Shown here in pieces: positions 6,906 through 11,326 of a DNA stretch of 11,326 nt. Made by a program: the position numbers and the translations under genes. The notes below the pieces were generated by a model that saw nothing but the letters and a program-made list of their open reading frames with translations, was not told where the DNA came from and made no database searches. How positions within the stretch are numbered: position 1 is the stretch's first letter; each line of letters opens with the position of its first letter. This DNA is from Thermoplasmata archaeon (GTDB lineage: Archaea > Thermoplasmatota > Thermoplasmata > Thermoplasmatales > Thermoplasmataceae): contig JAJYYD010000147.1 of assembly GCA_021801305.1 (NCBI GenBank), positions 1 to 11,326 on the forward strand, written 5' to 3'.

Positions 6906-7220
6906 ATGGCATCATACAGGGCAAGGATCTCATTGAGCGGCACTGAACACAAAATAGTTGACGTTGTATGCGATGAGATAAAAGGAATAGCCAAGAGAAC
7001 TGGCGTCGAGGTCCATGGTCCTGTACCCCTCCCGACCAAGCGATTGGTCGTACCTGTCAGGAAGAGTCCTGACGGGGAGGGATCACCCACATGGGATAGA
7101 TGGGAAATGAGGGTTCACAAACGGCTCATAGACGTGGATGCAGACGAGCGGACATTGAGGCAGCTGATGAGAATCCCGATACCAGATGGAGTTCAGATAG
7201 AGATCCAGATAAAGAGTTAA
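6906..7220 (+). CDS. rps10: Small subunit ribosomal protein S10 (uS10)
   Basis: The 104-residue protein is the archaeal form of uS10, a component of the 30S head. Recognisable blocks are A-R-I-S-L-S-G-T near the N terminus, the loop [10 protein letters not shown] and the C-terminal segment [12 protein letters not shown]. The start follows AAGGTGA at 6895-6901, four bases before ATG; this site overlaps the EF-1 alpha stop, and the genes are 9 bases apart. The EF-1 alpha/S10 pairing is common in archaea and supports both calls. A T-rich stretch follows the stop. Confidence 0.97.
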   Translation: MASYRARISLSGTEHKIVDVVCDEIKGIAKRTGVEVHGPVPLPTKRLVVPVRKSPDGEGSPTWDRWEMRVHKRLIDVDADERTLRQLMRIPIPDGVQIEIQIKS

Positions 7221-7224
7221 TCCA

Positions 7225-7231
7225 TTTTTTT
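7225..7231 (+). terminator. Possible T-run terminator after S10
   Basis: Seven consecutive T residues start five bases after the S10 stop codon. Archaeal termination often occurs at such T-runs without a hairpin. The same short gap holds the EF-2 promoter, so termination may be partial. Confidence 0.4.
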
Positions 7232-7240
7232 AAAATCATT

Positions 7241-7251
7241 GTTAAATAATT
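7241..7251 (+). promoter_or_regulatory. TATA-like box for EF-2
   Basis: GTTAAATAATT is placed so that transcription would start near 7271, giving a leader of about 20 bases that includes AAGGTGA (7281-7287), four bases before the EF-2 ATG. TTTTTAATA at 7253-7261 is an alternative box, but it would begin the transcript inside the ribosome-binding site. Confidence 0.45.
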
Positions 7252-7291
7252 GTTTTTAATACCTTAACTGTTAAAATTTAAAGGTGAATTT

Positions 7292-9496
7292 ATGGGACGA
7301 AAGGAAGATAACATCGAAAAAGCAACAAAACTTATCGAAAGACCTGAAAGAATCAGGAATATGGGAATTGCAGCCCATATCGATCATGGTAAAACAACAT
7401 TAAGTGACAATCTTATAGCCGGTGCTGGAATGATGAGTGAGGAACTGGCTGGTAAGCAGCTAATGCTCGACTTTGATGAGCAGGAACAGGCCAGGGGAAT
7501 AACCATCAACGCAGCGACAGCTTCAATGGTGCATGGTTTCGGGGACAATGAATATCTAATCAACCTGATTGATACTCCGGGTCACGTCGACTTTGGTGGA
7601 GACGTAACCAGGGCAATGAGGGCTGTAGACGGAGCCATCATTGTTGTTGATGCAGTTGAGGGTGTAATGCCTCAAACTGAAACAGTGATAAGGCAGGCTC
7701 TGAGAGAAAGAGTAAAGCCAGTACTGTTCATCAATAAAGTTGACAGGCTAATAAATGAGCTCAAGCTCAACGGGGATGAAATGCAGAAAAGATTCCTGAA
7801 GATTATCAATGACGTGAACAGGCTCCTCGGAAAATATTCCCCTCCTGAATTCAGGGATTCATGGCAGGTAAATGTCCAGGACGGAAGGGTAGCTTTTGGC
7901 TCTGCATATCATAACTGGGCCATATCAGTTCCAGCAATGGCAACCTACAAAATTTCATTCAAGGACATTGTTGATATGGTCAGGGAAGGGAAACAGAAAG
8001 AGCTGGCCAAGAAAGCACAGCTCCACAAGATCATACTCGACATGGTTATAAAACACCTGCCAAACCCTAAAGAGGCCCAGAAATACAGGATACCACAGAT
8101 ATGGAAAGGAGATATAGAATCCCCAATTGGGAAAGCCATGTCAAATTGTTCATACGATGGCCCTGTAAGCATGATGATCACAAAGATTATTGTTGATCCA
8201 CACGCAGGTGAAATCGCAGTGGGAAGGGTCTTTAGTGGTGTGCTCAGGAAGGGAAGCGAACTCTATGTTTCACTTGCCGGAAACACAAAATACAAGGTTC
8301 AGCTGCTTTCAATGATGGTTGGTCCGGACAGAATATCAGTTGATGAAATGGCTGCGGGAAACATTGCAGCGGTTGTGGGTCTAAAGGCAGCAATAGCCGG
8401 TTCCACAGTGTCATCGCTTCCGGATATGGATCCGTTTGAACCCATGCAGCATTATACAGACCCAGTGGTCACACTTGCCATTGAAGCAAAGCATACATCA
8501 GACCTTCCAAAGCTTATAGATGTTCTAAGGAGCGTTTCAAAGGCAGATCCTTCCATCCAGATAGATATAAACCAGGAAACCGGGGAACATCTGATCTCCG
8601 GTATGGGGGAACTTCACCTTGAAGTCACGCTATACAGGATCAAGAACGACTACAAGGTTGAGGTTCAGACTTCGGAGCCACTGGTCGTTTACCGGGAAAC
8701 AGTTGACAGGAAAGGTGGGCCATTCGAAGGTAAATCCCCAAACAAGCATAACAGGTTCTATTTCGAGGTTGAACCCCTTGATGACAGCGTGCTTCAGCTC
8801 ATAAAGGATGGGAAGATACCCCAGGGTTCAAAGTTCAAGGACAAGAAAGCACTGCTGGAACTTCTGTCATCAACCTCTCTTACAAGGGAAGAGGCCAGGG
8901 GTCTTGAAGTGGTGGACGGCAATAACATAATGGTGGATGTGACAAAAGGTATCCAGTACCTTGATGAAACCATGGAACTGCTCATTGAGGCATTTGGAGA
9001 AGTCATGCGTCGTGGCCCACTTGCAAACGAAAGAGTCAGCGGCCTCAAGGTAAGGCTTGTTGACGCTAAACTCCACGAGGACAGTATCCACAGGGGACCT
9101 GCCCAGGTTATACCGGCAGGCAGAAACTCCATATACGGTGCAATGTGCCAGGGAAGGAGAATACTCATGGAACCAATTCAGAAAGTCTACATAAACGCAC
9201 CCCAGGAAGTTCTGGGTTCAGTCACAAACGAAATCCAGCAGAGAAGGGGTGTAGTCGAGGAGATGAACCAGGAAGGAGAGGACATAGTTGTCATAGCAAA
9301 TGTTCCAGTGGCCGGTATGTTCGGGTTTGCCTCGGCAATAAGGGGAGCCACCGGCGGAAAGGTTCTCTGGAGTTCAGAAAACAGCGGGTACCAGAAGGTT
9401 CCAACAGAAATGCAGAAAGAGATTGTTGCAAAGATCAGGGAAAGAAAGGGACTCAAGCCGGAACCATACGACGAGGCCTACTACGCCGGCCTCTGA
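7292..9496 (+). CDS. fusA: Translation elongation factor EF-2
   Basis: This is a 734-residue GTPase that drives translocation on the ribosome. Motifs in order are A-H-I-D-H-G-K-T-T at 28-36 (G1), A-R-G-I-T-I (G2), D-T-P-G-H-V-D-F from residue 94 (G3) and N-K-V-D-R from residue 148 (G4). The tip of domain IV carries L-H-E-D-S-I-H-R-G-P, in which H600 is the position modified to diphthamide in archaeal and eukaryotic EF-2. The C terminus (Y-D-E-A-Y-Y-A-G-L) is typical of archaeal EF-2. The length is normal, with no intein or frameshift. It has its own strong ribosome-binding site and probably its own promoter after S10, and it is followed after 18 bases by a threonine-synthase-like gene. Confidence 0.98.
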   Translation: MGRKEDNIEKATKLIERPERIRNMGIAAHIDHGKTTLSDNLIAGAGMMSEELAGKQLMLDFDEQEQARGITINAATASMVHGFGDNEYLINLIDTPGHVDFGGDVTRAMRAVDGAIIVVDAVEGVMPQTETVIRQALRERVKPVLFINKVDRLINELKLNGDEMQKRFLKIINDVNRLLGKYSPPEFRDSWQVNVQDGRVAFGSAYHNWAISVPAMATYKISFKDIVDMVREGKQKELAKKAQLHKIILDMVIKHLPNPKEAQKYRIPQIWKGDIESPIGKAMSNCSYDGPVSMMITKIIVDPHAGEIAVGRVFSGVLRKGSELYVSLAGNTKYKVQLLSMMVGPDRISVDEMAAGNIAAVVGLKAAIAGSTVSSLPDMDPFEPMQHYTDPVVTLAIEAKHTSDLPKLIDVLRSVSKADPSIQIDINQETGEHLISGMGELHLEVTLYRIKNDYKVEVQTSEPLVVYRETVDRKGGPFEGKSPNKHNRFYFEVEPLDDSVLQLIKDGKIPQGSKFKDKKALLELLSSTSLTREEARGLEVVDGNNIMVDVTKGIQYLDETMELLIEAFGEVMRRGPLANERVSGLKVRLVDAKLHEDSIHRGPAQVIPAGRNSIYGAMCQGRRILMEPIQKVYINAPQEVLGSVTNEIQQRRGVVEEMNQEGEDIVVIANVPVAGMFGFASAIRGATGGKVLWSSENSGYQKVPTEMQKEIVAKIRERKGLKPEPYDEAYYAGL

Positions 9497-9514
9497 TACC
9501 TCCTTATTTTCAAT

Positions 9515-10534
9515 ATGCAAGCAATCTGTTACAATTGCGGGAAAGGCAGGAAGGGAATAGAGACAACCTGCTCCACCTGCGGATCCTTTTTTACACTGAA
9601 ACCGGATTTTAAATTCAGGACATCCTTGAAAGAAAATTACCCATATATAAGGGATTTTATAAGTCTGGGTGAGGTTGAGACTCCAATAGTGCATCTTGAC
9701 GAATTTGACCTGAAACTGGATTATTTCTCCCCAACCTTCTCATATAAAGACCGGGGGTCAAGGACTCTTGTCTCTTACCTGAAAGGCGTTCTTCCAGGGA
9801 AAGGAATCATGAGCATAAATGAGGATTCATCTGGAAACGCAGGATCTTCCATGGCCGCATATGGTCGCAAGGCGGGTTTTGGCGTTAACATATATGTTCC
9901 AGAGAAAACAATGCAATCAAAGGTAAACCAGATCAAAAGCTACGGTGCAAATATAATAATGATCAGGGGAAGCCGTGAGGATGTACAGAAGTCAGCTGAA
10001 AAAGCCGATGGTTTCTACGCAAGTCATGTCATCAATCCTGAGTTCCGGGACGGCATAAGAACATTGGCATACGAGATATACACACAGTCGGAACGCATGC
10101 CTGAGAGAATATTTGTGCCGGTATCTGCCGGGACTCTTCTTCTAGGGCTTGTTTCCGGACTGGAACACCTGATGGAATCAGGCGAGATAAAAAGTGTCCC
10201 GGAGATCATTGCCGTCCAGACGGAACTGGTATCTCCCCTATTTTCTGCGGTTGAAAAAGTGCCATTTATTGATCAGCCGGATAAAAGCTCAATTGCGGAT
10301 GCCCTGGTTTCAAAGAAACCGCTTCTTTTAAAGCCCATGATCGAGGCTGTTGAAAAGTACGGGAGGTGTGTAACAGTCAGTGATCCGGAAATAATAAAGG
10401 CAAGAAATGATCTGGCCCTTTCAGGTGTTTATGCAGAATATAGTTCAGCAACCGTTTTAGCGGCTTTCAGAAATTTAAGGGGAAACAGGAGAAGCCTTCT
10501 CGTGATTACAGGCAACGGGCTGAAGACCCCATAA
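9515..10534 (+). CDS. Threonine synthase-like PLP-dependent enzyme with N-terminal zinc ribbon
   Basis: This 339-residue fold-type II PLP enzyme is related to archaeal threonine synthases. A zinc ribbon opens the protein (C5-x2-C8 and C19-x2-C22). The PLP lysine block is S-P-T-F-S-Y-K-D-R-G at 72-81 with K78 as the Schiff-base lysine. The asparagine loop is S-S-G-N-A-G-S-S at 105-112, the phosphate-binding stretch V-P-V-S-A-G-T-L-L-L, and the C-terminal block V-I-T-G-N-G-L-K recalls the TGHGLK of threonine synthase. Usual threonine synthases read T-G-S-F-K-D-R-G; here the Gly is Phe, and the protein is somewhat short. The substrate could therefore be O-phosphohomoserine or another O-phospho amino acid, as in cysteate-synthase-like paralogues. 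It starts 18 bases after EF-2 with no evident Shine-Dalgarno site and may be expressed by read-through. The family is sure; the specific reaction is not. Confidence 0.85.
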   Translation: MQAICYNCGKGRKGIETTCSTCGSFFTLKPDFKFRTSLKENYPYIRDFISLGEVETPIVHLDEFDLKLDYFSPTFSYKDRGSRTLVSYLKGVLPGKGIMSINEDSSGNAGSSMAAYGRKAGFGVNIYVPEKTMQSKVNQIKSYGANIIMIRGSREDVQKSAEKADGFYASHVINPEFRDGIRTLAYEIYTQSERMPERIFVPVSAGTLLLGLVSGLEHLMESGEIKSVPEIIAVQTELVSPLFSAVEKVPFIDQPDKSSIADALVSKKPLLLKPMIEAVEKYGRCVTVSDPEIIKARNDLALSGVYAEYSSATVLAAFRNLRGNRRSLLVITGNGLKTP

Positions 10535-10536
10535 AG

Positions 10537-10986
10537 TTATTCGTCCACTGCTTCGGGCTTCTTCTTATCCTCTATCTTCTCGCCATTTACTATAAGTGAA
10601 TATCTTAGGTCTGCGCCTCCCTGCTTCACTATTATGGAAACGCTGCAATACTTGGTCAGAGAGAGGTTGATTGCCTTCCTGACCTTTTCCGGGTCAACTT
10701 TTCCTTTCAGGTCATAAGTTATGTTGACAAATTTCAGTGTCCTGGGATGTTCATCCCTCCTCTCACCGTATACTGTTACATTATAGCTTTCGGGATTCAT
10801 CCTCATCTTTTTGAGAATTGAAACCACGTCATCGCTGGAGCAGGTGCCCATGGAAAGAAGAAGCATCTCTGTGGGACTATAGTGGTTTTCCCTGCCGGAT
10901 ATTGAATTCTTGAATAAAACGGGATCCTTATTTCCGGTCGTTGCCTGAAATCCCTCTACTTCATCCAATTTAAATGATACTTCCAT
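10537..10986 (-). CDS. OsmC/Ohr family protein
   Basis: The 149-residue protein has the OsmC/Ohr layout: an N-terminal beta region, then the helix block S-P-T-E-M-L-L-L-S-M-G-T-C at 37-49 and the later K-Y-C-S-V-S at 112-117. C49 and C114 are the two conserved cysteines, which in characterised members reduce organic hydroperoxides; E40 is also family-typical. Members with other thiol roles exist, so peroxide reduction is likely but not certain. The tail (about 136-149) is highly charged and lysine/glutamate-rich. The gene lies 15 bases downstream of the DUF1641-like gene, with G-rich GGGTG as a weak ribosome-binding site, and so is in an operon with it. It is convergent with the threonine-synthase-like gene, with 2 bases between stops. 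Confidence 0.88.
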   Translation of the reverse strand: MEVSFKLDEVEGFQATTGNKDPVLFKNSISGRENHYSPTEMLLLSMGTCSSDDVVSILKKMRMNPESYNVTVYGERRDEHPRTLKFVNITYDLKGKVDPEKVRKAINLSLTKYCSVSIIVKQGGADLRYSLIVNGEKIEDKKKPEAVDE

Positions 10987-11001
10987 TCCTAAAACGCACC
11001 C

Positions 11002-11326
11002 TCAATCTTTTTCCTGATCCTGAACAGTCCTAAGGGCTTTTCCCAGGGCCTTGAGTGCGTTCAGGACAGCGGTGAGACCTGATGTAATCTCTGGGTCCTT
11101 CATTATAGCCAGCAGCCTGAAAATTGAGAAACTTTCAGGGTTCTTTGCCCCGGACACCATTGCATCCATGATGCTGTCTGTGTTAAACATCACAGCCTTT
11201 ACCGCATCGCCGGATTTGTCACTGGAAAGTGCATGGACAAGACTGGACAATACGTTCACGGATTTTACAAGGCCAATTGTAAATTCCTTCGAGGTGAACA
11301 GGTTCATTATGTATTCTATGTCTGCG
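11002..11326 (-). CDS. DUF1641-like protein, 5' truncated
   Basis: The frame is open to the right edge of the window; the ATG at 11307 is preceded by six more sense codons (A-D-I-E-Y-I), so the true start is probably outside. The visible part is mostly helical and ends with the segment K-D-P-E-I-T-S-G-L-T-A-V-L-N-A-L-K-A-L-G, which resembles the C-terminal signature of DUF1641 proteins (P-E-hydrophobic-x-x-G-L then a Leu-rich LKxLG helix). DUF1641 proteins are usually longer (about 130-200 residues), in keeping with truncation here. Their biochemical role is not established; in some archaea and bacteria they neighbour redox enzymes. It is transcribed ahead of the OsmC-family gene with 15 bases between. 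The family call is moderately sure. Confidence 0.7.
   Translation of the reverse strand, partial: ADIEYIMNLFTSKEFTIGLVKSVNVLSSLVHALSSDKSGDAVKAVMFNTDSIMDAMVSGAKNPESFSIFRLLAIMKDPEITSGLTAVLNALKALGKALRTVQDQEKD

Noticed and set aside
8794-9168. A 124-codon minus-strand frame inside EF-2
   Set aside because: It is antisense to a conserved EF-2 region, serine- and leucine-rich as expected from reversed codons, with no start signals.
9145-9612. A 155-codon plus-strand frame across the end of EF-2
   Set aside because: It overlaps the EF-2 C terminus and the start of the next gene in another frame; its low-complexity, basic composition is that of a frame-shifted shadow.

Overview
The window looks like a chromosomal housekeeping segment from an archaeon, most likely of the Thermoplasmatales (Thermoplasma, Ferroplasma or Cuniculiplasma type). 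The reasons are an archaeal EF-1 alpha of 424 residues, an EF-2 with the diphthamide histidine, an archaeal-length ribosomal protein S10, a bifunctional phosphoglucose/phosphomannose isomerase of about 300 residues, AT-rich TATA-like promoter boxes and Shine-Dalgarno sites of the AGGTGA type. The genus placement is inference from family resemblance and gene lengths. No mobile element, CRISPR array, tRNA or rRNA was seen.

Layout. Positions 1-1412 (+) hold two overlapping membrane-protein genes: a 5'-truncated multi-pass protein of unknown function and a CPBP (Abi)-type intramembrane protein with incomplete catalytic motifs. Positions 1469-2456 (-) hold a hotdog-fold acyl-CoA thioesterase and, upstream of it and overlapping it, an alpha/beta-hydrolase-like protein that seems to have lost its nucleophile. 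A divergent promoter at about 2457-2521 separates this pair from a rqcH/NEMF-family gene (2522-4354, +). This is followed, convergently and only 4 bases away, by the PGI/PMI gene (4359-5276, -). Just upstream of PGI/PMI is a small, easily missed gene for a 30-residue membrane peptide (5296-5388, -), which appears to be the leaderless first gene of that operon.

The centre (5622-9496, +) is a translation cluster: EF-1 alpha, ribosomal protein S10 and EF-2, each with a strong AGGTGA ribosome-binding site and with TATA-like boxes before EF-1 alpha and EF-2. A threonine-synthase-like PLP enzyme with an N-terminal zinc ribbon follows EF-2 after 18 bases and may be cotranscribed. The right end (10537-11326, -) has an OsmC/Ohr-family gene preceded by a 5'-truncated DUF1641-like gene.

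Functionally the core serves protein synthesis: elongation (EF-1 alpha, EF-2), the small subunit (S10) and probable rescue of stalled large subunits (RqcH). The flanking genes serve sugar phosphate interconversion, acyl thioester hydrolysis, amino acid metabolism and thiol/peroxide chemistry. I found no convincing new multi-gene system. The most rewarding items are the 30-residue leaderless membrane gene and the two apparent pseudo-enzymes (CPBP-like and alpha/beta-hydrolase-like).
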